Notes: generated by a model from the sequence alone, not told the origin. A DNA stretch of 62,874 bases from Oscillospiraceae bacterium (GCA_022769565.1 JALEJQ010000108.1:1-62874), one strand, 5' to 3'; shown: positions 9,164-17,522, counted from the first letter of the stretch. A program made the numbers and translations.

Positions 9164-10471
9164 ATGAGAAGATTTATGTTTAAAGCCGCTGTTCTTTCGG
9201 CGGTCATGCTGTTTTCTTCCTGCGCAAATGGAGAAGAAAATGTTGAATCGGTAACAGTTGCTCTTACAACGGAAACTGCACTTGAACAGCTTACAGAGGA
9301 AACCTCGGCTTCCGCTTTTCTCGGTGATTATACCGAACCTGCACTGCCCGACAGCGTTACTGTTTTCGGCACGGAATACCCTACCGACGGTCAGACCCTT
9401 GCCGTTACCGTTGACGCAGACCTTTTCTCCAAAATGACAGAGGAGGACTTAAATGGCATAGAAATTTTAAAGGCTCATGGTCTTGAACGTCTGGACGTTC
9501 TTAACTGTAAGGAGCATGATTTGAGTTTTCTTGCCAAGGCTGAAATGCCCTATATAAGATTTTATGATATGGAAGGCGGAAACTTTGAGTATCTGCGGCA
9601 GTTTACTGCAATGGAAAAGGCGGAGCTTGAAGGCTTTGGCGGAGAAACGCAGACAATGCTCAATTTGCTTATTCATACAAATGTTAAGAATGTCACGATC
9701 TCCGACAGGAATTATGATATGCGTATGGGTTACACTCTTGGCTGGGGCGCAAATACTTTCTGCGTAAGCTATCTTCCCCTGGAGACCGCCCTGCCTGACG
9801 ACAGCCCGTATATAAAGCCCTCGCCCCTTTTGAACACATATGATGAAAACAACACGGATTTTTCTTTGGAGATATTCAATCCAACGGACGAGGATATTAT
9901 TGTTGACGGAGTGGTTATGTCCGCATTTATAGGCGGAGAGCTTATTCATACCTCCGAGGGCAATTCCTACTTAAAAACGGAAGTTTCCGTTCCTGCAGGC
10001 GGTTCGGCGGAAATTGGACTTGCAGAGGACATCTTTGATTTTTCTTCTGCGGAGAACGGCTTGTACCAAGTGGAAATTTATTACGGCGATAACGGCGGGG
10101 CTTTTTCATATTTTATCCTTAACAGCTCGGAAAAGAGAGGACTTGACTCACTTCCAAGAGAACCGAGAGAAATTTATGAAAAGGCGCAAAGCTATATTCC
10201 CGAAATGCTCTCCGCAGACACGGACAAATCGGCTGAAGATTACACAGACGCTTTTACTCTTGAATGTGCGGAAAGAATAATGTCATCAGGCGTTGAAAAG
10301 GTCGATATTGAAGGTGACGGAAACTGTTTTTACTGCATAAGAGATGCTGACGGTATTGCTGTGGTAAGGTATACTATTTACGGCGGCGAGGACGGAACAA
10401 GGATAGAGATGCACAGTACACGATTGGTGAGAAAAAGCGACAGCTGGCGTGTGGATAATTTTGCGCTGTGA
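9164..10471 (+). CDS. lipoprotein of unknown function, paralogue of the preceding gene
   Basis: The 435-aa product has lipobox FSSC with Cys at residue 20, followed by EENVESVTVALTTET, which is nearly identical to the tether of the fourth gene at both protein and DNA level. The central EEDLNGI and NCKEHDLSFL segments show descent from the same ancestor as the gene before it. The C-terminus ends KSDSWRVDNFAL, a variant of the NGWRMDRF ending. It starts 15 bases after the previous stop with an AAAAGGGG ribosome site, so it is cotranscribed. Function unknown. Confidence 0.85.
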   Translation: MRRFMFKAAVLSAVMLFSSCANGEENVESVTVALTTETALEQLTEETSASAFLGDYTEPALPDSVTVFGTEYPTDGQTLAVTVDADLFSKMTEEDLNGIEILKAHGLERLDVLNCKEHDLSFLAKAEMPYIRFYDMEGGNFEYLRQFTAMEKAELEGFGGETQTMLNLLIHTNVKNVTISDRNYDMRMGYTLGWGANTFCVSYLPLETALPDDSPYIKPSPLLNTYDENNTDFSLEIFNPTDEDIIVDGVVMSAFIGGELIHTSEGNSYLKTEVSVPAGGSAEIGLAEDIFDFSSAENGLYQVEIYYGDNGGAFSYFILNSSEKRGLDSLPREPREIYEKAQSYIPEMLSADTDKSAEDYTDAFTLECAERIMSSGVEKVDIEGDGNCFYCIRDADGIAVVRYTIYGGEDGTRIEMHSTRLVRKSDSWRVDNFAL

Positions 10472-10486
10472 CGAAAGGGTGGTCTT

Positions 10487-11467
10487 ATGGATAAAAAACG
10501 GAAAGGGGCTGTGTTTGGGGCGTTTTTTCTTGGGGCGGCGTTAATGCTTTCTTCCTGCGAAGGGAACAAGGCTGCCGAAGAATATACGGAAGTGCCTGCA
10601 ACGGCGCATATCCACGAAACGGTGTCTGCCGCTGCGGAAAAGACCCGGGGAGAGGCTTTGGGGTTTGCTTATTACATAAAGAACCGAAGTGCGGTGATAA
10701 CGGGGTATAACGGAACAGACGGGAACGCCGTTATTCCTGCGGAAATTGACGGTTATCCCGTAACAAATATAGAGCGCAAGGCTTTTGAGGACAATGACGT
10801 TATAACAAGCATTGAGTTTCCGGAGGGGATAACGGTCATACCGGGATATGTCTGCTCGGGTTGTGAAAATCTTGAAAAGGCAGTCATTCCCGAGGGCGTT
10901 ACTTCCATTTCAAGAGGTGCGTTTTACTCCTGCGGAAGTCTGAAAGAGGTGTTCCTGCCGGAAAGCCTGCGCATTATAGGCGGAGAGGCTTTTGCGGAGT
11001 GCGGCTCGCTTATGGAAATTGCCGCTCCCACGGGGCTTGAAACAATTGAAGCGGAGGCTTTCCAAGGTGACATATCCCTTGCAAACATAACTCTCGGGGA
11101 GAGCCTTGCAAAAATAGGGGCGTATGCTTTCCACGGCTGCGTTTCGCTGAAAACGCTCGATATACCCGATACCGTTGAAGCAATTTCCGCAGGTGCGTTC
11201 AAAGGCTGTACAGGGCTTGCGGCAATGGAGCTTCCCCAAAAGGTGACGATAATAAATGAAGAGCTTTTTATGAACTGCACGGAACTTAAATCGGTTTCCC
11301 TTGCTGAGGGAACGGAGGTCATAGACAGCAGGGCGTTCAGCGGCTGCACAAAGCTGGGCATAATGAAAAATGACGATAAAATCTATTATATAGGCAAGGA
11401 CGCCTTTGAAAACTGCCCTCTTGACGGGAGCGTAAAGGAGCGTATTGCCCGTGAGAGCGAAATATGA
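10487..11467 (+). CDS. BspA-type leucine-rich-repeat lipoprotein
   Basis: The 326-aa product has lipobox LSSC (Cys about residue 24) and a short linker. About nine repeats of 22-23 residues follow, of the LRR_5/BspA form with recurring AF..C.SL..I..P and variants such as GAFYSCGSLKEVFLPESL. Such proteins usually bind proteins or glycans on the cell surface. It is in the same operon, 15 bases after the preceding stop with an AAAGGGTGG site. It differs in fold from its three neighbours but shares their anchoring type, which suggests a joint surface assembly. Ligand unknown. Confidence 0.88.
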   Translation: MDKKRKGAVFGAFFLGAALMLSSCEGNKAAEEYTEVPATAHIHETVSAAAEKTRGEALGFAYYIKNRSAVITGYNGTDGNAVIPAEIDGYPVTNIERKAFEDNDVITSIEFPEGITVIPGYVCSGCENLEKAVIPEGVTSISRGAFYSCGSLKEVFLPESLRIIGGEAFAECGSLMEIAAPTGLETIEAEAFQGDISLANITLGESLAKIGAYAFHGCVSLKTLDIPDTVEAISAGAFKGCTGLAAMELPQKVTIINEELFMNCTELKSVSLAEGTEVIDSRAFSGCTKLGIMKNDDKIYYIGKDAFENCPLDGSVKERIARESEI

Positions 11468-11483
11468 CAAGGAGTTGTTGGTA

Positions 11484-12746
11484 TTGAAAACAAAAGGGAT
11501 AACGGCGGCGCTTGGGGCAGCTTTGATACTGTCCTCCTGCGCAGGCGGCGAGGAAAATGTTGAATCGGTAACTGTTGCGCTTACAACGGAAATTCCATTT
11601 GAGCAGCCTGTTGAAACAACGTTGCAGGAAACGGCTTTTTTAGCCGATTATACCGTTCAGACAAGCGAAACGGAAATTGAAACCACTGTAGCGGAAGATG
11701 AACATACCGTGCTTATTAACGGAAAGGCATATTACTACTACGAGCCGGTGCTGAATCTTGATGAATTTGAGGACAGCGTGTCCGATTGTATCGAAGAGCT
11801 TAAAGAGTTTGCCCCGAAAGTGCTTACCGTTAACGCTCTTGACCCAACAGAAGCGGACAGCGAGCTGCTTATGACAGAGCTGCCCGAATGTGAGCTGACC
11901 TACTGTTTTTACGGAAATACATATCAGGATCCCGACAGAGGCTTTCACTTTTATGTAAATCCCCTTGTTGAAATAGGCGCTGAAAATGTCTGGCGTGAAG
12001 AACAGAGGTATATCTGTATGGATTTCAGCAGCTTTTCAAGGGATAAATTTACTGTGGACGAGCTGAGGATATACCGCAGCAATAAGGATGAATGGGAGCC
12101 TGTACAATTCCTTAACGGGGAATATGCTTTCAGGCTGGACTATGCCATTGAGGATTGGTGCAAAGGCGACCCCTATGACGGCTATGATATTATGCTGGGC
12201 GAAGATGATTTTGACTATGCAAACGCCGAAACGGGGCGCTACAAGGCTGTTGTGACCACAAGCGCAGGCGAAGAAAGAGAAATGATATTCTTTATTGACA
12301 ACTACTTAAAAAGTGAGGATTTCCTTTCTGCGGAACAATCGGAGGTGCTTTCGGCGGCTGTAAGTCTTAGAAACGAATACATGGCTTGTTCAAGTCATAT
12401 TCCCGAAGAGTTTGACGCAAAAACCAAGACCTTTGAGGACTTCTGGGTGGAATATCTTACCCCGTTCACATACAAATGTGCATTACTGAGAGGATTTGAG
12501 GCAAGCCTTATTGACAGAAACGGCATATGGAACGAATATATAGGCGGCGACAGAGGCGGCAATGTTACATATTGGGGAAGCATTAGTGAACCCTTTTATT
12601 CCGATGATGAGCAGGTCATAATAAAGGAAACGGATATTTATTACCATACGGATGATCCTTATGGTATAAGCTATGTGGAACGCAATCTGCGCCTTGTAAA
12701 TACGGAAAACGGCTGGAAGGTTGACATTTTGCAGCTGGCGTTTTAA
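11484..12746 (+). CDS. lipoprotein of unknown function, last of the accessory operon
   Basis: The 420-aa product has lipobox LSSC (Cys about residue 19) and a tether EENVESVTVALTTEI almost identical to that of the gene at 9164. Its C-terminal third matches the first gene of the operon (AEQSEVLSAA, GGNVTYWG against GNLTHMG, and NTENGWKVD). I chose TTG 11484, nine bases after AAGGAG (11469-11474). An open frame extends upstream to 11445, overlapping the preceding gene, but that start has no ribosome site and would bury the signal peptide. No terminator is evident after it. Confidence 0.82.
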   Translation: MKTKGITAALGAALILSSCAGGEENVESVTVALTTEIPFEQPVETTLQETAFLADYTVQTSETEIETTVAEDEHTVLINGKAYYYYEPVLNLDEFEDSVSDCIEELKEFAPKVLTVNALDPTEADSELLMTELPECELTYCFYGNTYQDPDRGFHFYVNPLVEIGAENVWREEQRYICMDFSSFSRDKFTVDELRIYRSNKDEWEPVQFLNGEYAFRLDYAIEDWCKGDPYDGYDIMLGEDDFDYANAETGRYKAVVTTSAGEEREMIFFIDNYLKSEDFLSAEQSEVLSAAVSLRNEYMACSSHIPEEFDAKTKTFEDFWVEYLTPFTYKCALLRGFEASLIDRNGIWNEYIGGDRGGNVTYWGSISEPFYSDDEQVIIKETDIYYHTDDPYGISYVERNLRLVNTENGWKVDILQLAF

Positions 12747-12775
12747 GGAAACTCAGCATATCATTAGGAAACCGC

Positions 12776-12804
12776 TTGAAAACAGCGCATAAGTGTGATA
12801 TAAT
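12776..12804 (+). promoter_or_regulatory. promoter ahead of the Rpn-type remnant
   Basis: TTGAAA (12776-12781), a 17-base spacer and TATAAT (12799-12804) form a near-consensus promoter. The only thing it now drives is a truncated gene fragment. Confidence 0.7.
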
Positions 12805-12842
12805 AAAGCAAACGGGTGGCGATACCCTTGGGATGTAACATA

Positions 12843-13024
12843 AACCGGATATAATATTCAAAAGGATATTTGCGGTCAAGGAAAACGAGGATCTGCTCCA
12901 TGATTTTCCGGCAAGACTTCCGGAGATACCCTATAATTCCATAAAAGAAATAGTTGTGCAGAATTCCGAGGTGCTTCCGGAAACGCTGTCGGGCAAGTTC
13001 AGCCGTCTTGACCTTAAAATGTAG
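12843..13024 (+). pseudogene. truncated Rpn / PDDEXK-2 family transposase-like nuclease remnant
   Basis: Reading back from the TAG at 13022, the frame gives DIIFKRIFAVKENEDLL, then a segment with RLPEIP, then EIVVQNSEVLPETL and KFSRLDLKM. This matches the N-terminal 55-60 residues of the Rpn/PD-(D/E)XK transposase-like nuclease family, where an LDI/LDL segment leads into the active site. The frame has no ATG after its in-frame upstream stop and ends before the catalytic residues. It is a dead fragment of a gene normally near 280-300 aa. The family call is from memory of its N-terminal pattern. Confidence 0.65.
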
Positions 13025-13026
13025 GA

Positions 13027-13088
13027 ACATCGAAAAATGAATAAAGAATAATCAAGGTACGTCTGAGTTATTCATTATTCATTTTCGC
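13027..13088. repeat. short modular intergenic repeat
   Basis: AAAAATGAATAAAGAATAAT on the left and TTATTCATTATTCATTTTCG on the right are complementary versions of the TGAATAAT module around a short spacer, giving one hairpin just before aroQ. Confidence 0.7.
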
Positions 13089-13124
13089 TGTTCAATAAAA
13101 TATAAACGCAAGGATGGTCGCAAA

Positions 13125-13565
13125 ATGAAAAATGTACTTATAATCAACGGACCCAACCTTAATCTTTTGGGAGAAAGAGAGCCGGGAACATACGGTGATG
13201 ACACATATGAGAGCCTCTGTGCCGACATAAAGGCAAAGGCGGCGGAGCTTGGCTTCGACAGCTGCGAATGCTTCCAGTCCAACCACGAGGGCGAAATTAT
13301 CGACAAGATTCACGCTGCAAGGCTTGACAAGTGCGGCATTATACTTAACGCAGGTGCGTACACCCATTACAGCTACGCCATAAGAGACGCTATCGCTGCG
13401 GTGAAAATTCCCGTTATCGAGGTGCATATCTCCAATATTGAAAAGCGAGAGGAGTTCCGCCATACTTCGGTTATCTCCGCAGTCTGCTCGGGAACTATTT
13501 TCGGCTTCGGCAGGATAGGTTATCTTCTTGCTTTGCAGGCACTCAAATGGAAAGTGAAAAGTTGA
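13125..13565 (+). CDS. aroQ: type II 3-dehydroquinate dehydratase
   Basis: This shikimate-pathway enzyme dehydrates 3-dehydroquinate to 3-dehydroshikimate as a dodecamer. The signature GPNLNLLGEREPGTYG spans residues 9-24 with the catalytic Arg18 and Tyr23 positions. NAGAYTHYSYAIRDA and EVHISNIEKREEFRHTS (catalytic His) follow. At 146 aa it is the usual length. The last residues WKVKS and the TGA stop are encoded by a copy of the TGGAAAGTGAAAAGT intergenic repeat, so the repeat seems to have supplied the natural C-terminus. No other shikimate gene is adjacent. Confidence 0.96.
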   Translation: MKNVLIINGPNLNLLGEREPGTYGDDTYESLCADIKAKAAELGFDSCECFQSNHEGEIIDKIHAARLDKCGIILNAGAYTHYSYAIRDAIAAVKIPVIEVHISNIEKREEFRHTSVISAVCSGTIFGFGRIGYLLALQALKWKVKS

Positions 13566-13633
13566 AAGTGGAAAGTGGAATTGAGTGTCGGATTCCTTAA
13601 TTCCACTTTCCACTCTCCAAATTCCACATTCAC
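13547..13633. repeat. modular intergenic repeat overlapping the aroQ 3' end
   Basis: AAATGGAAAGTGAAAAGTTG begins inside aroQ and continues as GAAAGTGGAAAGTGGAATTG. After a short centre, TTCCACTTTCCACTCTCC and ATTCCACATTC form the complementary arm. It ends just before the AAGAGG ribosome site of the next gene. Confidence 0.8.
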
Positions 13634-13650
13634 TAAAAGAGGTTTATATA

Positions 13651-14721
13651 ATGACAAATATCGAAAAACTAAAGGCTGCTATGCCGGAGGAAAAATACTG
13701 TGCGCTTATCACCTCGGACGTGAACAGGCGCTATTTTTCGGGAATGAAATCCTCCGCAGGAACGGTGCTGGTGTTCCCCGAGGGCGCATATCTGCTTATT
13801 GATTTCAGATACTATGAAAAAGCAAGCAGCCTTGTTTCCGCCTGCGAAGTTATTTTGCAGAAAAAATATTACGAGCAGATAAACGACCTGCTTAAAAAGC
13901 ACAAAACCGATAAGGTCTACATTGAAGCCGATACAATGACCGTTGCCGAGCTTAACGCACACAAGGACAAGCTGGAAAACGTGCAGATAAAGTCGGACGG
14001 CTTTCTAAGCAAGGTTGTGAGCAAACTCCGTTCGGTGAAAACGGCTGACGAGCTTGAAAAAATGCAGAAAGCCCAGGATATTGCCGAAGAAGCCCTTGAC
14101 TACGTTATGCAGAACGTTATAAAAGAGGGCGCAAGCGAGCTTGAAGTGGGCAGAGCGCTGGATTTTTATATGCTTTCCCACGGTGCGGAATGCGTTTCCT
14201 TTGATACCATAGCACTGAGCGGCGCAAACACTTCCCTTCCCCACGGCGTTCCCTCGGATAAGAGGATAAAGAAGGGCGAATTTGTGCTTATGGACTTCGG
14301 TGCGGTCTATGAGGGCTATCACAGCGATATGACAAGAACGGTCTGCGTAGGCGAGCCTTCTGCGGAGATGAAGGAAATTTACGGGATAGTCCTTGAAGCG
14401 CAGCAGAGGTGTCTTGATTTTGTTAAGGCAGGAGTTGTCTGCAGGGAGCTTGACGCTTGTGCAAGAGACTTTATTGCAGAAAAAGGCTTCGGAGAGAACT
14501 TCGGACACGGTCTCGGCCACAGCGTTGGTCTTGAGATACACGAATCCCCTGCGGCAAACACAAGGGATACTGCCGTTCTTGAAGAAAATATGATAATGAC
14601 AGTTGAACCGGGAATTTATCTGCCCGGAAGGTTCGGCGTTCGCATTGAGGACTGTATTTCCGTGACAAAGGACGGGTACAATAACTTTGCACACTCACCA
14701 AAAAATCTTATAATTTTGTAA
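13651..14721 (+). CDS. M24 family Xaa-Pro aminopeptidase-like peptidase
   Basis: The 356-aa product is a pita-bread metallopeptidase that removes N-terminal residues preceding proline. A creatinase-like N-terminal domain (about 1-125) precedes the catalytic domain. That domain carries the dinuclear metal ligands in MDFGAVYEGYHSDMTR (two Asp), GHGLGHSVGLEIHE (His), TVEPGIY (Glu) and VRIEDC (Glu). I chose ATG 13651, which follows AAAAGAGGTTTATATA; the frame is open further upstream but runs through the repeat. It sits directly before efp, a common Firmicute order. Confidence 0.93.
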   Translation: MTNIEKLKAAMPEEKYCALITSDVNRRYFSGMKSSAGTVLVFPEGAYLLIDFRYYEKASSLVSACEVILQKKYYEQINDLLKKHKTDKVYIEADTMTVAELNAHKDKLENVQIKSDGFLSKVVSKLRSVKTADELEKMQKAQDIAEEALDYVMQNVIKEGASELEVGRALDFYMLSHGAECVSFDTIALSGANTSLPHGVPSDKRIKKGEFVLMDFGAVYEGYHSDMTRTVCVGEPSAEMKEIYGIVLEAQQRCLDFVKAGVVCRELDACARDFIAEKGFGENFGHGLGHSVGLEIHESPAANTRDTAVLEENMIMTVEPGIYLPGRFGVRIEDCISVTKDGYNNFAHSPKNLIIL

Positions 14722-14757
14722 AAAAGTTATAAATGTCATTAAATTGAAAAAAAACAC

Positions 14758-14786
14758 TTGCAAAAAGCAAAGAAATGTAGTAAAAT
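14758..14786 (+). promoter_or_regulatory. promoter of efp
   Basis: TTGCAA (14758-14763), a 17-base spacer and TAAAAT (14781-14786) lie about 48 bases before the efp start codon. Confidence 0.7.
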
Positions 14787-14833
14787 AAATAATAAGCTAT
14801 ATTTGTGCGAATTTTTTTATTCGGAGGTATTAT

Positions 14834-15391
14834 ATGATCACAGCAGGCGATTTCAGAAACGGCATGACCTTTGAAGAGGATGGCAACGTTCTTCAGATCG
14901 TTGAATTCCAGCACGTTAAACCCGGCAAAGGTGCTGCTTTCGTAAGAACAAAGATCAAAAACGTTATCACAGGTTCCGTAGTTGAAAAGAGCTACAACCC
15001 TTCAGCAAAATTCCCTACCGCTTTCGTTGAAAGAAAGGATATGGAATATACCTACAGCGACGGTGACCTTTACCACTTCATGGATCCCGAGACCTACGAG
15101 GATCTTCCCGTAAGCTCAAGCGAGCTTGGCGACAGCTTCAAGTTCGTTAAGGAAAATATGATCTGCAAGGTTTGCTCCTACAAGGGCAAGGTTTTTGCAG
15201 TAGAACCCCCCAACTTTGTTGAGCTCCAGGTCACACAGACCGATCCCGGCTTTGCAGGCAACACAGCTACAAACGCTACCAAGCCCGCAACTCTTGAAAC
15301 AGGCGCTGAGATCAAGGTTCCCCTCTTCATCAACGAGGGCGATATGATCAGGATCGATACAAGAACGGGAGAATACATGGAAAGAGCGTAA
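14834..15391 (+). CDS. efp: translation elongation factor P
   Basis: EF-P rescues ribosomes stalled at polyproline stretches by binding near the E site. At 185 aa it has the usual three beta-barrel domains. The loop that reaches the peptidyl-transferase centre is [12 protein letters not shown] with Lys32 at the tip, the residue modified in many bacteria. The C-terminal signature [17 protein letters not shown] is present. A GGAGG ribosome site and its own promoter precede it. The next gene, an acidic zinc-ribbon protein, follows 47 bases later without an evident terminator. Confidence 0.97.
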   Translation: MITAGDFRNGMTFEEDGNVLQIVEFQHVKPGKGAAFVRTKIKNVITGSVVEKSYNPSAKFPTAFVERKDMEYTYSDGDLYHFMDPETYEDLPVSSSELGDSFKFVKENMICKVCSYKGKVFAVEPPNFVELQVTQTDPGFAGNTATNATKPATLETGAEIKVPLFINEGDMIRIDTRTGEYMERA

Positions 15392-15438
15392 GCTGTTCCC
15401 TGTAGCTTTTAGTGAAACTTAATATGGAGGTAACCGTT

Positions 15439-15867
15439 ATGAAGCTTGGAGAAAAGGTTTCTTATCTTAAGGGTCTTATGGACGGACTTGAACTTGACCA
15501 GACAACTAAGGAGGGCAAGGTCATCGCTCTGATGGCTGATATTCTTTCCGATATGTCCGAATATTTCGAGGACGTTCAGGATCAGATCGACGAGATCGTT
15601 GAAGTTGTTGATTCCATTGACGATGATCTCTGCGACATTGAGGACGATCTTTATGGCGATGAAGAAGATGAAGATTATGCCGATGATGAAGATTACGACT
15701 TTGATGACGAAGATGATGAAGAGCTTTATGAGGTTTGCTGCCCTACCTGCGGCGACTCCATTCAGCTTAATGAAAGTATGCTTGAAGAGGGCGAAATGAT
15801 CTGCCCCGGCTGCGGCGAGCATCTTGAATTTGACCTTGATGACGAGGTTGACACCGACGAAGAATAA
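15439..15867 (+). CDS. acidic zinc-ribbon protein, CD1247-type N-terminal domain
   Basis: The 142-aa product begins MKLGEKVSYLKGLMDGLELD, the pattern of the domain named after Clostridioides difficile CD1247. A strongly acidic Asp/Glu/Tyr-rich linker occupies about residues 70-105, and a CPTCG...CPGCG zinc ribbon (about 110-135) follows. I chose ATG 15439, after TGGAGG at 15425-15430; the frame extends upstream to 15412 but without a ribosome site. It commonly follows efp in Clostridia. Role unknown; a nucleic-acid or ribosome-associated job is only a guess. Confidence 0.85.
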   Translation: MKLGEKVSYLKGLMDGLELDQTTKEGKVIALMADILSDMSEYFEDVQDQIDEIVEVVDSIDDDLCDIEDDLYGDEEDEDYADDEDYDFDDEDDEELYEVCCPTCGDSIQLNESMLEEGEMICPGCGEHLEFDLDDEVDTDEE

Positions 15868-15901
15868 GGTCAGCAGCAAACAACAGAATATCAGCAAATC
15901 T

Positions 15902-16008
15902 GTTTCAGGGCGGGGTGAAATTCCCCACCGGCGGTAAAGTCCGCGAGCCCTTTTTGGGTTGACCCGGTGAAACTCCGGGACCGACGGTATAGTCCGGATG
16001 AAAGAAAC
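15902..16008 (+). promoter_or_regulatory. FMN riboswitch (RFN element)
   Basis: The conserved RFN core is clear: AGGGCGGGGTGAAATTCCCC, ACCGGCGGTAAAGTCCGCGA, GGTGAAACTCCGGGACCGAC and GGTATAGTCCGGATGAAAGA. The closing stem is GTTTC (15902-15906) with GAAAC (16004-16008). It controls the riboflavin transporter gene that follows. Confidence 0.97.
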
Positions 16009-16029
16009 GACGCTATTTCTGCGCATTTA

Positions 16030-16069
16030 CGCCTGTGAAGCTATAACTGTCTTCACGGGCGTTTTCTGT
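16030..16069 (+). terminator. expression-platform terminator of the FMN riboswitch
   Basis: CGCCTGTGAAG (16030-16040) pairs with CTTCACGGGCG (16051-16061) with one G-U pair, followed by TTTTCTGTT. It lies between the aptamer and ribU, which fits transcription termination when FMN is bound. Confidence 0.9.
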
Positions 16070-16115
16070 TACAGATTGCTCTTATTATATTTTTATTTTA
16101 TGGAGGAATCTAACA

Positions 16116-16742
16116 ATGTCAAACACAAACAGGATCAGCACCAAAACCATGATACAGATCGCAATGCTCAGTGCGGTTGCGACTGTCATCTACTACCTTG
16201 ATTTTCCCGTACCCCTTATGCCCGGCTTCATAAAAATGGACTTGTCCAACGTAGTGAGCCTTTTTGCAGGCTTTACAACGGGACCTGTGGGGGGGCTTAT
16301 CGTCTGCCTTATAAAAAATATTATACAGGTAGCAATAAAAGGATTTGGAACAACAATGGGTATAGGAAATATCTTTGACTTTGTAACAAGCGCAGTATTT
16401 ACATTAACAGCAAGCCTTATTTACCGGAAGAACCGCACTAAAAAAGGCGCAGTTATCGGCTGTGTTGTAGGAACGATAGTGTTCACAGCAATAAGCCTGC
16501 CGCTGAATTACTTTATCGTGTACCCCATCTATGCAACTGCGTTTGGAGGAATGGAAGCGATATTGGGAGCATATCAGGCAATATTCCCCGGCACAAAAAA
16601 TTTATTTGGTGCACTTTGCATATTCAATGTACCGTTTACACTGGTTAAGGGCATAATTTGTGCGGCAATAACTATACTTATCTATAAACCGCTTATTACC
16701 GTGCTGAGAAAAGCACATCTGGCGGAGAAACGTGCAAGTTGA
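16116..16742 (+). CDS. ribU: riboflavin ECF transporter substrate-binding component RibU
   Basis: RibU is the membrane S component that captures riboflavin and works with a shared energizing module (EcfA, EcfA', EcfT), which is not in this window. The 208-aa protein has about six hydrophobic segments. The usual S-component start is followed by FPVPLMPGFIKMDLSNVVSL and the conserved N-terminal interaction region. Assignment to riboflavin rests both on family resemblance and on the FMN riboswitch directly upstream. The ribosome site is TATGGAGG. Confidence 0.95.
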   Translation: MSNTNRISTKTMIQIAMLSAVATVIYYLDFPVPLMPGFIKMDLSNVVSLFAGFTTGPVGGLIVCLIKNIIQVAIKGFGTTMGIGNIFDFVTSAVFTLTASLIYRKNRTKKGAVIGCVVGTIVFTAISLPLNYFIVYPIYATAFGGMEAILGAYQAIFPGTKNLFGALCIFNVPFTLVKGIICAAITILIYKPLITVLRKAHLAEKRAS

Positions 16743-16749
16743 CAGACCC

Positions 16750-16989
16750 GACAGCGAAGCGTAATGGGATTCCAAAGGGATTAGTCCCTTTGGCGCAGGT
16801 TCTTAGGGGCGCGGAGCCCCTAAGTCGCTCTCCGCAGAGAGCGAAACACCCAAAACTATGGTGCAACGCAAAGTAACAGCAAAAACAAATAAAGTAAAAA
16901 ATCCAAAAGGCGCAATTCACATCAAAAATCGGAACCGACAATGTTTGTATATCACAAAACCTGCGGAACCAATCAATGTGAATTGCGCC
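16750..16989. repeat. left copy of an inverted repeat pair flanking nadB
   Basis: The copy includes GGGATTCCAAAGGGATTAGT, GCGAAACACCCAAAACTATG and an 81-base palindromic unit, GGCGCAATTCACATCA (from 16909) to ATGTGAATTGCGCC (to 16989). The same segments occur in reverse orientation at 19036-19303. Some inner stretches differ between the copies. It fills much of the 780-base gap after ribU. Confidence 0.85.
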
Positions 16990-17114
16990 TATTCTTACAC
17001 ATCAAGATAAAGTACCCTAGGATAAAATGTACAGAGCGAAGCGATGTGCATTTTATCCGACAAAGCATATTTTACCGATAGTTTTCTGCACAGAATTAGC
17101 GTTTTTTTGCAATC

Positions 17115-17143
17115 TCTCTGTAGGGGCGCACAGTGTGCGCCCG
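17115..17143. repeat. short palindromic repeat GGGGCGCACAGTGTGCGCCC
   Basis: CTCTGTAGGGGCGCACAGTG continues to GTGCGCCCG. An identical 28-base sequence in the opposite orientation is at 31517-31544. This type of GC palindrome is familiar from many gut Firmicutes. Confidence 0.8.
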
Positions 17144-17315
17144 ATTTTCTTACACGGAATTGCCCGTTGCGCCATATTGCTAAAAAGATAGTTAACGGAT
17201 TGTTAATTTTTGCATCTGCATTTTATTTGCCGCATTTTTATTGAGCATAACGCTCATAACAATTGTGCTGTCGGCGGCTTTGAACATGATTTTCTTTGGC
17301 ATAATGCTGATTTAA

Positions 17316-17358
17316 CCGTTATTTTGCCCTAATTTTGCGGTAAAATAACGGCTTTTTT
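17316..17358 (+). terminator. rho-independent terminator in the ribU-nadB gap
   Basis: CCGTTATTTTGCC (17316-17328) pairs with GGTAAAATAACGG (17339-17351) with one G-U pair, followed by CTTTTTTG. It is 570 bases after ribU. The only features between are repeats and a 67-codon frame at 17044-17244 that I do not believe is coding, so it either ends long ribU transcripts or serves an unrecognised RNA. Confidence 0.8.
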
Positions 17359-17398
17359 GTCTGATTCTGAGCAATTTAACATAATATTATTCCAATAT

Positions 17399-17427
17399 TT
17401 GATTTATTAACAATTATATGGTATAAT
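17399..17427 (+). promoter_or_regulatory. promoter of nadB
   Basis: TTGATT (17399-17404), a 17-base spacer and TATAAT (17422-17427). The leader of about 90 bases contains a small dyad, GGGGAAA with TTTTCCCT (17450-17467), whose role is unknown. Confidence 0.75.
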
Positions 17428-17522
17428 CAAAATCAGTATATCCTTTTACGGGGAAATGTTTTCCCTATGAAATACGGCTATTATTTCTGCCCCTTGGGAC
17501 AGTTAAAAAGGAAGTAATCATT

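Noticed and set aside
11445-11483. Longer N-terminus for the fourth lipoprotein
   Set aside because: It overlaps the preceding gene, has no ribosome site and would place charged residues before the signal peptide.
12616-13030. Two minus-strand frames of 87 and 88 codons over the Rpn-type remnant
   Set aside because: They are shadows: the opposite strand carries recognisable protein similarity and a promoter in the right direction.
13585-13650. N-terminal extension of the M24 peptidase
   Set aside because: The extra codons are translated from the intergenic repeat; ATG 13651 has the ribosome site.
17044-17244. 66-codon plus-strand frame in the ribU-nadB gap
   Set aside because: It lies across the GGGGCGCACAGTGTGCGCCC palindrome, has no ribosome site and its product resembles the usual spurious translation of that repeat.
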